Notes: generated by a model from the sequence alone, not told the origin. Shown: positions 9,109 to 17,868, numbered from the stretch's first letter. The stretch is 64,000 nucleotides of DNA from Rhodanobacteraceae bacterium (GCA_016790075.1 JAEUPP010000049.1:62001-126000); one strand, 5' to 3'. Program-made: numbers and translations.

Positions 9109-9630
9109 ATTCATTTCGCCCTGGGGTTTGCAATAACGCTGGATATCGCCTGTAGACGGCACAAGCGTGGAGGGTTTGTCGGCGTCGATTCATCAGCCGA
9201 CTGTGATGCCGACATAGCCCGCGATCTGACCCGAATTCCCCCGGATGATTGATGATGCCAGCGTCGACGAGGTCTATTCCGCGCGTTTCCTGCAGCGCCT
9301 CCAAGGCACAGAGCGTACCGTATTCGTGGAAGAACTCTATCGCGCGCTCAAGCCCGGTGCGGAAGCGCTGATCATCACGCCGTACTGGACCAGCGTCGGC
9401 ACAATCCGGAACCCTACGCACAAGTAGCCGCCGATCGCCGAGCAGTCCTGTTTCCATTTCAACGCGCAGGCGCGGCATTGCATGAACATCGGACACTATG
9501 CGATACGCTGCGATTTCGACCTCGCATTCGACAGTTCGCTCACGCCCGGCATGGAGCAGTTAACGCCTGAAAAACAGGCTTACGCGAAAAGCCACTGTTT
9601 CAATACCGTGTTTGAATTGGTGGTTGCGCC
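9109..9630 (+). pseudogene. Decayed class I SAM-dependent methyltransferase
   Basis: Methyltransferase-like protein sequence can be followed across two frames. From 9139, LDIACRRHKRGGFVGVDSS continues to DLTRIPPDD (stop 9250-9252). The match then moves to another frame at about 9245 with ASVDEVYSARFLQRL, ELYRALKPG and TPYWTSVGTIRNPTH. An amber stop at 9425-9427 follows, where relatives usually have tryptophan (HAW-PPIAEQ). The same frame goes on with PPIAEQSCFHFNA, HYAIRCDFDLAF and ends near 9630 against the EamA gene stop. One frameshift, one nonsense change and a degraded SAM-binding loop (CRRHK where CGxxK is usual) make a functional product unlikely. The ends are approximate. Confidence 0.72.
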
Positions 9631-10536
9631 TCAGGACTTGTCGCGTGCCAGCGTGATGATGACGACACCGGTAAGGACTACCGCCATGCCGGCGATGTCG
9701 AGCAGGTGTACGCGCTCGTCGGCAAGCACGGCGCCGATGACGACTGCGACCGGTGGGTTCACGTAGGCGTAGCTGGTTGCCAGTGCCGGCCGCACCGTGC
9801 GCAGCAGATACAGATAGGCACTGAAACCGATGACGGAGCCAAAGACGGCAAGATAGGCCAATGCCAGCGTCGCGCGCAGCGTCGGTGCATCGGGCAGTCC
9901 GTTGCCATTGAGCAGGGCGAGCACGGTGAGCGCCACGCCGCCGGTCAGCATTTGCGCGGCGGTGTTCATCATGGGCTCGGGCATATCCTGGCGTTTGGAC
10001 CAAAGTGAACCGAAGGCCCAGCTCGCCGCGGCGGCGAGCAATGCAAGCGCGCCTAGCGGCGAACCTGCAAGATCACCACCCAGATTCAGCAGAATCACGC
10101 CCGCGAAGCCAATAAGCAGCCCCGTGAGTTCCAGGCGCCGCGGCCACTGACCGAAGAACGCGCCGAACACTGCGGCGAACAGCGGCATGCTGGCGACTGC
10201 AACGGCGGCCAGGCCGGACGAGACTGTCTGCTGCGCCCAGCACACCAGGCCATTGCCGAAACCCAGCAGCAAGCTGCCGGTAACTGCGCAGTTGCGCCAC
10301 TGCAGCAAACTGGGACTGGGCGCACCACGCCAGCGCAGGAATGCATAGAGCGCCGCTCCGGTGATCAGGAAACGCAGTGCGGCCATCGTAAATGGCGCGT
10401 AGCTTTCCAGGCCTATGCGGATCGCAAGATAGGTCGATCCCCAGATGAGGTAGACGGATATCAGCGCCAGTGGCACCAGTAGCCGTGGCGACAATCGCGG
10501 TGCAGCCAGGCCGGCTTCGGAATTCGTATCGGTCAT
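9631..10536 (-). CDS. EamA/DMT family transporter (YedA-like)
   Basis: 301 residues with about ten hydrophobic segments arranged as two EamA repeats. The N-terminal repeat opens with LALISVYLIWGSTYLAIR and the second with ALALLAAAASWAFGSLWSKR, typical of drug/metabolite transporters near RhaT and YedA. The substrate cannot be inferred. I chose ATG 10536 (MTDTNSEAG); a GTG ten codons upstream (10566) is possible but has its GAGG only three bases away. The Ada-like gene ends 80 bases upstream on the same strand, so GST, Ada-like and EamA probably share one transcript read leftward. Its stop lies against the decayed methyltransferase. Confidence 0.85.
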   Translation of the reverse strand: MTDTNSEAGLAAPRLSPRLLVPLALISVYLIWGSTYLAIRIGLESYAPFTMAALRFLITGAALYAFLRWRGAPSPSLLQWRNCAVTGSLLLGFGNGLVCWAQQTVSSGLAAVAVASMPLFAAVFGAFFGQWPRRLELTGLLIGFAGVILLNLGGDLAGSPLGALALLAAAASWAFGSLWSKRQDMPEPMMNTAAQMLTGGVALTVLALLNGNGLPDAPTLRATLALAYLAVFGSVIGFSAYLYLLRTVRPALATSYAYVNPPVAVVIGAVLADERVHLLDIAGMAVVLTGVVIITLARDKS

Positions 10537-10615
10537 GGTTACACGCCGAAGCAGTCCTCTGTCCACGGGCCTCGCATGCTATTCCGCTGCTGTGCGAGCT
10601 CGACAGCGCCACTGT

Positions 10616-11548
10616 TCATGTTGCTTCGGGAGCCACTTCCGCTTCGCACGCCAGCAGACGACGCTTGCGTGCCAACCCCCAGCGATAGCCGCCCAGGCTG
10701 CCGTCTTCGCGCACGACGCGATGGCAGGGGACCATGATCGCGAGCCGATTCGTCGCACACGCGCGTGCGACGGCCCGTACCGCGCGCGGCGCGCCTATGG
10801 CTTCGGCTACAGCGCCATAGCTGCGTGTTTCACCGGGTGGAATGCGCGTCAGTGCCTGCCAGACGCGCCACTGGAATGCGGTCGCGCGCAGATCGAACGG
10901 CGGCAACGGTATATCAGTGAGGTCAGCGGCATCTTTCCAGCCGAGGTTGGCATGGACTTCTGCGATGACGCGCGCCAGCCATTCATCCCGTCCGGCATCG
11001 ACGCGATCGCGCCGTGCCGAGGGAAATTCACGATCCAGTTCGGCCAGCAATTCCTCTTCGTCCTGGCCCAGCAGGATGGCGCAAACGCCACGCTCTGTTG
11101 CTGCGACCAGCAGTTCACCCAGCGGGGTGGTCAAGGTGGTGTAGCGCAAGGTTGCACCCGCTCCGCCGCGGCGATAGTCAGCGGGCGTCATGCCGAGCAA
11201 GGTGTCGCTCTTTTCGTACACGCGGCTGCCCGAACCAAATCCTGCTGCGTATACCGCATCGGTAACCGACGCGCTGCCGCGTAGCGCCGTCTTGAGCCGC
11301 GCGAGGCGGCGGCTGGTGGCCAGTTCGGCCGGACTCATGCCGTAGCGTGCGCGAAAACGCCGTTGCAGGTGGCTCGCGGAAAGGCCCACTTCCTGGGCGA
11401 GTTGCTGCAGGCTAGGCGCTTGCGTCGCGGTGCTGATGAGCTCGTGCGCGCGGGCAATGGGGTCGGTTCGGTTCAGCGACATGACGGCGAATTCGGCAAT
11501 GGCGATGGCTGGAGTCTGCGTGAGGCCGGCTGCTGCGGCCATCCGCAT
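10616..11548 (-). CDS. AraC-type regulator fused to methylated-DNA-protein cysteine methyltransferase (Ada-like, no N-terminal zinc domain)
   Basis: 310 residues. Residues about 27-125 form an AraC helix-turn-helix domain (LAQEVGLSASHLQRRFRARYG). The rest is an O6-alkylguanine transferase: the FQWRVWQAL entry motif and active site PCHRVV with the acceptor cysteine at about C275. E. coli Ada has an extra N-terminal zinc domain with Cys38, which senses methylphosphotriesters. That domain is missing, so the protein can repair O6-methylguanine but may sense damage differently. The start at 11548 has AAGGA ten bases upstream; M23 (11482) is an alternative. It is 39 bases downstream of the GST gene and probably cotranscribed. 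Confidence 0.87.
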   Translation of the reverse strand: MRMAAAAGLTQTPAIAIAEFAVMSLNRTDPIARAHELISTATQAPSLQQLAQEVGLSASHLQRRFRARYGMSPAELATSRRLARLKTALRGSASVTDAVYAAGFGSGSRVYEKSDTLLGMTPADYRRGGAGATLRYTTLTTPLGELLVAATERGVCAILLGQDEEELLAELDREFPSARRDRVDAGRDEWLARVIAEVHANLGWKDAADLTDIPLPPFDLRATAFQWRVWQALTRIPPGETRSYGAVAEAIGAPRAVRAVARACATNRLAIMVPCHRVVREDGSLGGYRWGLARKRRLLACEAEVAPEAT

Positions 11549-11587
11549 CTTGCGCCGGTTCCTTGCGCAGAAATCGCCGCGGCTCGG

Positions 11588-12214
11588 TCAGGTCTGTTGC
11601 AACAGCGCGAACAGACCACTGGCGCGCGCCGCTGGCCTGTCCCCAAGCCGGTCACGGTAGCGGACAAGGTTGGGAAATTCCTCCAGGGCCTTGCACAGGC
11701 CAAGCAGCACAAGCTCCTGACCAAGCACGATGTCAGGCAGCATGAAGCTGTCGCCGACGAGGTAGTCGCGGTCGGCCAGATGCGTTTCCAGCACCTGCAG
11801 TAGCGGCGCAACGACTTTTATCGCATCGGCGCGCTTATCGGCATCAGGGCGCAACCGGGTGTAGTTGAATACCTGGAAACTGCGGGCATCAAGGTCAGAT
11901 GCACACAGGAATAGCCAGCTAAGCCAGCTTGCACGCAGTGGCGAGGTCAGCGCCGGTACCAGCCCCGCCGCGGGATGTTGTTCGGCCAGGAACTGGCAGA
12001 TCGCAACGGACTGGGTCATGGAACTCTGTCCGGTTTCAATCAAAGGTACCTGGCCGAAAGGGTTTTTCTGCCGATAGGCCGGCTGTGTATGCTCGCCGGC
12101 GACGTAGTCCACAGCGATCTCCTCCAGCGGCAGGCCCAGCTCCAGTGCGGTCCAGCGCACGCGCGCTGCGCGGTCAAACGGGGCGAACGAATACAGTTTC
12201 AGCGGCAAGTTCAT
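11588..12214 (-). CDS. Glutathione S-transferase family protein
   Basis: 208 residues. An N-terminal thioredoxin-like domain includes the family pattern NPFGQVPLIE (cis-proline) followed by MTQSVAICQFLAE (glutathione gamma-Glu site, Gln-Ser), then an all-helical C-terminal domain with LVGDSFMLPDIVLGQ (a DxxA-like N-capping region, here P-D-I). ATG 12214 is chosen because GGAG sits six bases upstream; a TTG four codons earlier is less likely. Role: conjugation or isomerisation of electrophiles with glutathione, substrate unknown. It heads the leftward GST / Ada-like / EamA run, and an A/T-rich TATTAT box at 12246-12241 could be its -10. Confidence 0.85.
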   Translation of the reverse strand: MNLPLKLYSFAPFDRAARVRWTALELGLPLEEIAVDYVAGEHTQPAYRQKNPFGQVPLIETGQSSMTQSVAICQFLAEQHPAAGLVPALTSPLRASWLSWLFLCASDLDARSFQVFNYTRLRPDADKRADAIKVVAPLLQVLETHLADRDYLVGDSFMLPDIVLGQELVLLGLCKALEEFPNLVRYRDRLGDRPAARASGLFALLQQT

Positions 12215-12656
12215 GCAGGGCTCCAAGGATGTGTCAATTGATAATATTTATGCTCTTGTGAACTCGCTGCCTGATTGACTGGGCTGCAGCGTGTTGTCGC
12301 CTGGTCGATGCCGGGTGCTGTTGTCGATCGTCGTATCAGGCCGTGTGAACGATGATCGCGAACGTCAGGCTGCAAGCCAGTGCGGCAAACGCCAGGGTAA
12401 CGGTGGGAATCGCCGCCGCTGTCGTGTTGCAGGGCATCATGCAGTTGTCACGCGCTCTGGTTATATTTGCCGGATATCCGGGCCAGGGCGTCCGGAATGG
12501 CTGGGGCCGCTGGGGATGCGCGGACCCGTCGCGCCCTCCACGGCGGAGGCGCAGGCATACTATGCGGCTCATCGTCACGGACCGGATCCATCCGGTCGTT
12601 TTCTGTCGGATCTGCGCCGGATGCGCGGGGCCGTCTTCGACCAGGGGGTTCCTTTC
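12215..12656. other. Intergenic region between GST operon and secreted endonuclease gene
   Basis: About 440 bases. The frame of the endonuclease stays open upstream to 12291, but this stretch lacks protein-like sequence before the signal peptide at 12657, so I treat it as non-coding. It contains an A/T-rich promoter-like stretch near 12235-12260 for the leftward operon and a hairpin at 12580-12597. No RNA gene was recognised. Confidence 0.5.
12580..12602 (+). promoter_or_regulatory. Hairpin with short T run upstream of the endonuclease gene
   Basis: GACCGGAT and its reverse complement ATCCGGTC are separated by CC and followed by GTTTT. As RNA this would form a 7-base stem with a 4-base loop, sited 55 bases before the endonuclease start. 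It could be an attenuator or an operator; it is too small to be a firm terminator. Confidence 0.3.
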
Positions 12657-14708
12657 ATGTCGTTTCGTTTCCGCGCCCTAGCCGGCGCGGTCTGCATGCT
12701 GCTGTCAGGGCTTGCGGCGTCGGCCAAGGCCGACACCGCCGTATTCATCAACGAGCTTCATTACGACGACGCCAACACTGACTCCGGCGAGGCCATCGAA
12801 GTTGTCGGTCCGGTTGGTGCCAGCCTCGGGAATTGGCGTGTCGTGCTCTACAACGGCGGCAGCAACGGCGCGGCGGCTAGTTTCTATAGTGACCGGCCAC
12901 TGTCAGAGGCGACGGCAACGACCTGCGGTGGCAAACAGGTCCTGGTACTGAACTACCCGGTCGATGGGGTGCAGAACGGCAGCTTCGACGCGATGGCTTT
13001 GGTCGATGGTAGCGGCAGCGTCGTCCAGTTTCTCAGCTACGAGGGAGCAGCGACGGCGAGCAATGGTCCGGCCGCAGGCATGACCAGCGTCGACATCGGC
13101 GTAGCCGAAAGCGGCGCCACGCTGGAAGGTACGTCGCTGCAGCTCAGTGGCAGCGGTAGCGACTACGGCCAGTTCACCTGGCAGGGAAGTGCGACACAGA
13201 CCTTCGGCAACTGCAACAACAGCCAGAGTTTTGGCCCGCCGCTTGATATTCCGCCGACAGTGGCCTCGACCACGCCGGCGAACAACGCGACGGGACAGGC
13301 GAATACGGTCGATATTGGTGTCACGTTCAGCGAACCCGTCACGACAACGAACGCGTGGTTCACGCTGACGTGCACGCTCAGCGGAACCCATTCGGCCGTC
13401 ACAAGCGGCAGCGGCAATTCACGCACGCTGAATCCCGATGTCGATTTCGCCAGCGGCGAGACCTGCACCCTGACTGTCATCGCCGATCAGGTCAGCGACC
13501 AGGACGGCACCATCGACGAGATGGCGGCCGATTTCAGCATGAGCTTCAGCACCGCTGGCGACCTGCCGCCCAGCGTCGCGTCGACCACACCGGCCAACAA
13601 TGCGCATGGTTTTCCCGGTGCGGCAAATCTGGCCGTCACGTTCTCAGAGCCGGTCAGTGTTGACACGGGCTGGTTCACGCTGGGCTGCGCGAACACGGGG
13701 GCACATACGGCAGTGGCCAGCGGCGGCCCGGTGTCGTTCCAGCTCAATCCCGATGTGGATCTGGGACTTCTGGAACAGTGCACCTTGACCATAGTGGCCA
13801 ACAAGGTGCACGACCAGGACGGCACTCCGCAGGACATGAGTGCAAACGTTGCGGTTGTGTTCGAGACGGCGGCCTCGCTGAGCGACTATTACGCCGGTGT
13901 CGACACCTCCAGCGGTCCGGCGCTCAAGGCCTGGCTGCACAACCGCATCAAGGACCACACCTCGATTCATTACGGCGATACCTACACCGTGATGAACAAG
14001 GCGGACGAGGACCCCACCGATCCGAACAAGGTCTGGGACGTCTACAAGAATGAGTCGTATCCGAAGCAGACCAGCGGTGCGGCCAACTACAACCGCGAAC
14101 ACACCTGGCCCAAATCGCTGGGCTTCCCGAATGCGACGGACGCCGGCGGCCGGCCAAATCCGCCGCATACCGACGGCCATATGCTGTACGCCTCGCACGT
14201 GGGCTACAACTCAGACCGCGGCAACAGTCCCTATGGCCTGTGTCCGGGTTGCACCTCGCGGCCGACCACTGCGAATCACGGCGTCGGCGGCACCGGCGGG
14301 ACGAGCAGCAACTATTTCAACGCCAGCACGTTCCAGGTCTGGGACTTCCGCAAGGGCGATGCGGCGCGTGCCGTGCTCTACATGGTCGTGCGCTACCAGG
14401 GCGGCACGAACATCAGTGGTGCACCGGAGCCGCGCCTGGAGATCACCGATGACCGCAGCCTGATCGTTGGCAAGGATGCGACGACCTGCGGCAGCTGCAT
14501 TGCCTATATGGGCCTGAAGAGCGTGCTGCTCGACTGGAATGACCAGGATCCGCCGGACGACTACGAGCGCAACCGCAATGCCATGGTGCAGACCTTCCAG
14601 GGCAACCGCAATCCGTTCATCGACCATCCGGAATGGGCGCGCTGCGTGATCGACAATACGAATTGCCCGGTTGTTGTCGACGTGATCTTTGCCAACGGCT
14701 TCCAGTAA
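12657..14708 (+). CDS. Secreted endonuclease I family nuclease with lamin-tail-like and two Ig-like domains
   Basis: 683 residues. A Sec signal peptide ends near SAKADTA. A lamin-tail-like domain follows (FINELHYDDANTDSGEAIEVVG). Two Ig-like (Big_5 type) repeats each begin with a P-x-VASTTPANNA motif and share a CTL-TIVA-KV-DQDGT pattern. The C-terminal half is an endonuclease I domain with NREHTWPKS (His 482 predicted catalytic), DGHMLYAS and RGNSPYG. Such enzymes degrade DNA outside the cell, often for nutrient use. The last nine residues (DVIFANGFQ) nearly match the end of the metalloprotease encoded at 39176-40570. Export through the T2SS in this window is plausible. A GGGGG stretch lies about eight bases before the start. 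Confidence 0.85.
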   Translation: MSFRFRALAGAVCMLLSGLAASAKADTAVFINELHYDDANTDSGEAIEVVGPVGASLGNWRVVLYNGGSNGAAASFYSDRPLSEATATTCGGKQVLVLNYPVDGVQNGSFDAMALVDGSGSVVQFLSYEGAATASNGPAAGMTSVDIGVAESGATLEGTSLQLSGSGSDYGQFTWQGSATQTFGNCNNSQSFGPPLDIPPTVASTTPANNATGQANTVDIGVTFSEPVTTTNAWFTLTCTLSGTHSAVTSGSGNSRTLNPDVDFASGETCTLTVIADQVSDQDGTIDEMAADFSMSFSTAGDLPPSVASTTPANNAHGFPGAANLAVTFSEPVSVDTGWFTLGCANTGAHTAVASGGPVSFQLNPDVDLGLLEQCTLTIVANKVHDQDGTPQDMSANVAVVFETAASLSDYYAGVDTSSGPALKAWLHNRIKDHTSIHYGDTYTVMNKADEDPTDPNKVWDVYKNESYPKQTSGAANYNREHTWPKSLGFPNATDAGGRPNPPHTDGHMLYASHVGYNSDRGNSPYGLCPGCTSRPTTANHGVGGTGGTSSNYFNASTFQVWDFRKGDAARAVLYMVVRYQGGTNISGAPEPRLEITDDRSLIVGKDATTCGSCIAYMGLKSVLLDWNDQDPPDDYERNRNAMVQTFQGNRNPFIDHPEWARCVIDNTNCPVVVDVIFANGFQ

Positions 14709-14756
14709 TCGATCGAATGCCCCGGCCGCGAGGTCGGCTGTGCTCGAAAGCAAGAG

Positions 14757-14783
14757 CGGGCCGCGTGAGCGGCCCGATTCTTT
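14757..14783 (+). terminator. Hairpin terminator after the endonuclease gene
   Basis: The 8-base stem CGGGCCGC / GCGGCCCG with loop GTGA (14757-14776) is followed by ATTCTTT. It lies 49 bases after the endonuclease stop and before the convergent DUF262 gene, so it can serve the rightward transcript. The T run is imperfect. Confidence 0.6.
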
Positions 14784-14853
14784 GTGCGCCCCGGCACGGG
14801 CAGCGCTCAGGGAGAAAGTCCTTTCGTGAGCTGTTCCGGTTCGATTAGGGTCC

Positions 14854-16476
14854 TCAACCCTTAGCCAAGAAGTCCTTGTAAGTACTATTGCAATACGGGT
14901 GGACCCATTTCGCATTCTCAGCAATGGCGATTCCGCCATCCCTTTTTTCCTTTACGTGATCCAATGTCATTGCCTTGTTGTCCACGCGTGCGTCGCAAAT
15001 TGAGCAAACGAAAGAACTCTCAAGAGTTTGCTTGAGGAATACAAACTGCTTTAGGTCTTGCGAGAACTCTTTCGCCTTTGAGCTGCGTACCGGTTTCTCC
15101 TTAACCAATCTCTGATAACGGTCATGGTCTCTCAGGTTAAGAAGTATTTGGTCTGACTCTAGTCCCGAAATGAAGAGGTTCAGCACGTATTCCATGTAGT
15201 CCGAAATCTGGCGGTAACCTTTTGCCATGCTTCCATAAGCTGTTGTTAGCTGGTTCACAAACATCTTGTGCTCAAGCAAGAAATCTTCGAACTTGGCCCT
15301 GACCCTCGTGAATTCATTAAGAGAATTTGTCCTTGATATCTTCTGAATCAGCGCCGCAACAGCAAGAACTGCTGTCGGCTGATGTCGGCCATTTGCGGCA
15401 TAGAAGTAAACGGCAGGATGCAAGCCAAGGGAAGATGCATGAGTTCCAGAAAGGCGCCTCGCGAGCCGATCCGTGCTCCTCATTACCGCAAGGGTCTTGC
15501 TCTCATCCGGGCGAGCCTTTTCGATAATTTTCGCTTTGCCTTTTGATTTGTCGCTAACTGGCAAGTCGCTTGCGATGTTGACGAAATCGAAAATCAGTGG
15601 GAGGGTCTGTGAACCGTAGCCATGGCCGGCAATTGGTAGGTCGGCAGTACGAATTGGCGGATTGAGTGGTGGGCTATACAACGCTTTGTTGATACCCCTG
15701 CCTAGGTTTTCCACTTCTTTTTTTCCGTCCTCGGAGAAATGTTCCCAATACTTATATCCCGTTGCATTTCTGACAATTGCGCGCGCGGCAACTGCGTTCG
15801 GCTGATTCCGTGAATTGAGAATTTTCAGTTCGGTTGGGTCGATCTGTACAGCGGCCCGGTTAATCGTCAAGAATGCTTTCTCAGCCTTAGTTGAATCTTC
15901 GCCCTTAATCCAAAGAAGAGGAATCTTGCTGTGCGCCAGTGCACGCGCTTTTTCGGTCAATTTTGGGTTTGACCCTGGATTATTGGTCTCTGCGCGAAGC
16001 TCTTTATACGAGCCGACACTTTTGTCGATCAGTTGCCGAGTCTGTTGTGCAATCCGTCTCTGTTGCTCTGGGATGTTGTTGTTATAGAACTTAATCGAGT
16101 CATCCCCGTCGCCGTAGTCGTCGCGGAGCCATGCGATAACTGCGCTGAGTCTGTGAGCACCGTCTATTACGAAACTCAGCCTCGCTGGTGACTGCCAGCA
16201 GATCACAGATGGGATTAAGTCGCCTTCGATGAAGGCTTGCACGAAGTCTCGAATGGACTCGGGCGTCCATGCCGCCGTCTCCCTCTGAAAATCTGGTTTT
16301 CGGAGCGTAAGCGAGAAACTCTCACCGGGCAGAAGATCGGTTCGCGACACTTCGGCCTTTCCTTGTGCGCCAGCATTTGGTCCCTCCGACGCCAAGAAAT
16401 CTTCGCGTGGAATCAGTGCATCGAGATTGACGGGCTCCGGCATATATGGGTCCTTCGTTTCGGCTGAGGCGTTCAT
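14854..16476 (-). CDS. DUF262 (ParB/GmrSD N-terminal-like) protein with C-terminal HNH nuclease
   Basis: 540 residues. The N-terminal region has the DUF262 pattern: DFQRETAAW (residues 62-70) and DGAHRL (105-110), related to the D-G-Q-H/Q-R motif of GmrSD-, SspE- and BrxU-type enzymes. The C-terminus (489-540) is an HNH/zinc nuclease: C491-x2-C494, D506-H507, N521, H526, C529. Related proteins use the first domain for nucleotide binding or DNA-modification sensing and cut foreign DNA with the second; this role is inferred. The start has AAGAGG six bases upstream. The gene is richer in A/T than its neighbours (26 G/C in the 60 bases from 15241) and stands alone, which suggests horizontal gain. 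No methyltransferase, toxin or integrase is adjacent. Confidence 0.82.
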   Translation of the reverse strand: MNASAETKDPYMPEPVNLDALIPREDFLASEGPNAGAQGKAEVSRTDLLPGESFSLTLRKPDFQRETAAWTPESIRDFVQAFIEGDLIPSVICWQSPARLSFVIDGAHRLSAVIAWLRDDYGDGDDSIKFYNNNIPEQQRRIAQQTRQLIDKSVGSYKELRAETNNPGSNPKLTEKARALAHSKIPLLWIKGEDSTKAEKAFLTINRAAVQIDPTELKILNSRNQPNAVAARAIVRNATGYKYWEHFSEDGKKEVENLGRGINKALYSPPLNPPIRTADLPIAGHGYGSQTLPLIFDFVNIASDLPVSDKSKGKAKIIEKARPDESKTLAVMRSTDRLARRLSGTHASSLGLHPAVYFYAANGRHQPTAVLAVAALIQKISRTNSLNEFTRVRAKFEDFLLEHKMFVNQLTTAYGSMAKGYRQISDYMEYVLNLFISGLESDQILLNLRDHDRYQRLVKEKPVRSSKAKEFSQDLKQFVFLKQTLESSFVCSICDARVDNKAMTLDHVKEKRDGGIAIAENAKWVHPYCNSTYKDFLAKG

Positions 16477-16725
16477 ACCGCACCTCTTGCGATCCTATCG
16501 CCGCTGCGGTCGAGGTCCAAGCTGACGACTGAAGTCTACAGCCCAACCTCAATCCCGTTCATATTCCCGCGTTCTTGGCCGGATACGGGATGTATAACAT
16601 GGCTAAAAATACATATGACGTCCGAGCTCGGCGAGATGGTGTCGCCTTGCAGGCGAGATTGGCTCGACTTCGATCATGCGCCGTGCCGGTGTGTTGGGCG
16701 CCGATTGACGCGACGTGGTGCGGTT

Positions 16726-17844
16726 TCAGCGGCCCAGCAAGGCGGCCTGGCAACGCTTGGTCAGCTCGATATCGCGAAATGCGGTCAGGCGCGGCAGTGC
16801 GCTGCGCAACAGCTGCGCCGCCTGTTTTTTCTGCCCCAGCGCCGCGTGCGTGATTGCGAGAAATGCGTTTGCGTAGTCGTAGAGGTAACCGTACAGCCCC
16901 GGAGCGCCGGACTGGGCAAGCGTGTCGATGAACGTGGCAATGTGTCTTTGGGCGGTCTGGTATTCGCCGCGTTCAAGCGCCACCAGTCCGCTGGCGAATT
17001 CAAAGTAGGCCCGCGGTAGTACCGCCATCTCTTGGTCGCGGATTTCGTCCAGCAGCGCCGCAGCATCGTCGGCCCGGCGCAAACGCCAGACCAGTGTCGT
17101 TGCAAGATCCACGACTTCGGTCGAGCCGCGGCCGGAAGCGTCGACCGCTTGCGCTTGCTGCTCGGCCAGACCCCGCCAGTCCTGAGCAGCTTCGTAGATA
17201 GCCGCGACGCGCGCGAGGTAGTGCGCGCGCGGCAGGCGCGTCTGGAGATGCTGCAATGAATGCAGTGCACCCTGCAGATCGCCTAGCGCCGCTCGCGCTG
17301 CGGCGCGGCGTATCTCGGCATCGATGAGCATAGGGTCAAACCGAAACCAGCGCTGCCAGGCCAATGCGCGGTTGCACAGGGTTGTGACTTCAGCCCAGCG
17401 CGCCCAGGCATCCGCATCGTACAGACGCGCGTAAAGCAGCGATGGTATGAATGCCCAGACCGGGAACAGCAAGCCGACGGCAGCAAGCATGAATGCGGCC
17501 CAGGCGCCGAAACCGAACGGTGACCCCAGGTAGAGTTTCCACGCCGCCCAGGCCGTCAGCGGGAACCAGATTATCCAAGAAGCGCGGTAGGCCGCGACGA
17601 GTTGTGTCAGGCTACCTGGCCGTTCACGGCGGGCACTGAGTTCCTGTGCCGGCGTGACGCCCTCGGCGGTGCCATGGCCTTCAGCCCGCCCTATGGCTTC
17701 ACTCTGGGCGTCAGTGTGAAAGCGGATCTCACGGCAGCCTTGCAGTTCCAGCTTGTCGCGAGCTGCGGCTAGCGTTTCTGCATGTACACGGCCAGCATGC
17801 TGCTGGCCGCTGCGGTCCGTGGCTTCGTAGAGAAAGCTGGGCAT
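16726..17844 (-). CDS. TPR-containing membrane protein with GspF-like N-terminus
   Basis: 372 residues, not recognised as a named family. Residues 1-40 follow the start of GspF/PilC proteins: M-P-x-F-x-Y-x-A, then G13, G18, A22, K31-L32 and G36. They agree without gaps at 11 of 36 positions with the GspF encoded at 52464. Two hydrophobic segments follow (near residues 95-112 and 118-140), then about 220 helical residues that look like TPR repeats (ARAALGDLQGALHSL, RGEYQTAQRHIATF, ALGQKKQAAQLLRSAL). It starts 24 bases after the valS stop and is probably cotranscribed with it. A scaffold role at the inner membrane is possible; function unknown. Confidence 0.7.
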   Translation of the reverse strand: MPSFLYEATDRSGQQHAGRVHAETLAAARDKLELQGCREIRFHTDAQSEAIGRAEGHGTAEGVTPAQELSARRERPGSLTQLVAAYRASWIIWFPLTAWAAWKLYLGSPFGFGAWAAFMLAAVGLLFPVWAFIPSLLYARLYDADAWARWAEVTTLCNRALAWQRWFRFDPMLIDAEIRRAAARAALGDLQGALHSLQHLQTRLPRAHYLARVAAIYEAAQDWRGLAEQQAQAVDASGRGSTEVVDLATTLVWRLRRADDAAALLDEIRDQEMAVLPRAYFEFASGLVALERGEYQTAQRHIATFIDTLAQSGAPGLYGYLYDYANAFLAITHAALGQKKQAAQLLRSALPRLTAFRDIELTKRCQAALLGR

Positions 17845-17868
17845 GGCTATGACTGCGCGGTGAAAGCT

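Noticed and set aside
12291-12656. In-frame upstream extension of the endonuclease
   Set aside because: The stretch has no protein-like features and the signal peptide starts at 12657 after a purine-rich ribosome site.
14757-16560. Prophage or integrative element around the DUF262 gene
   Set aside because: No integrase, attachment repeat or structural genes; only one gene differs in composition.
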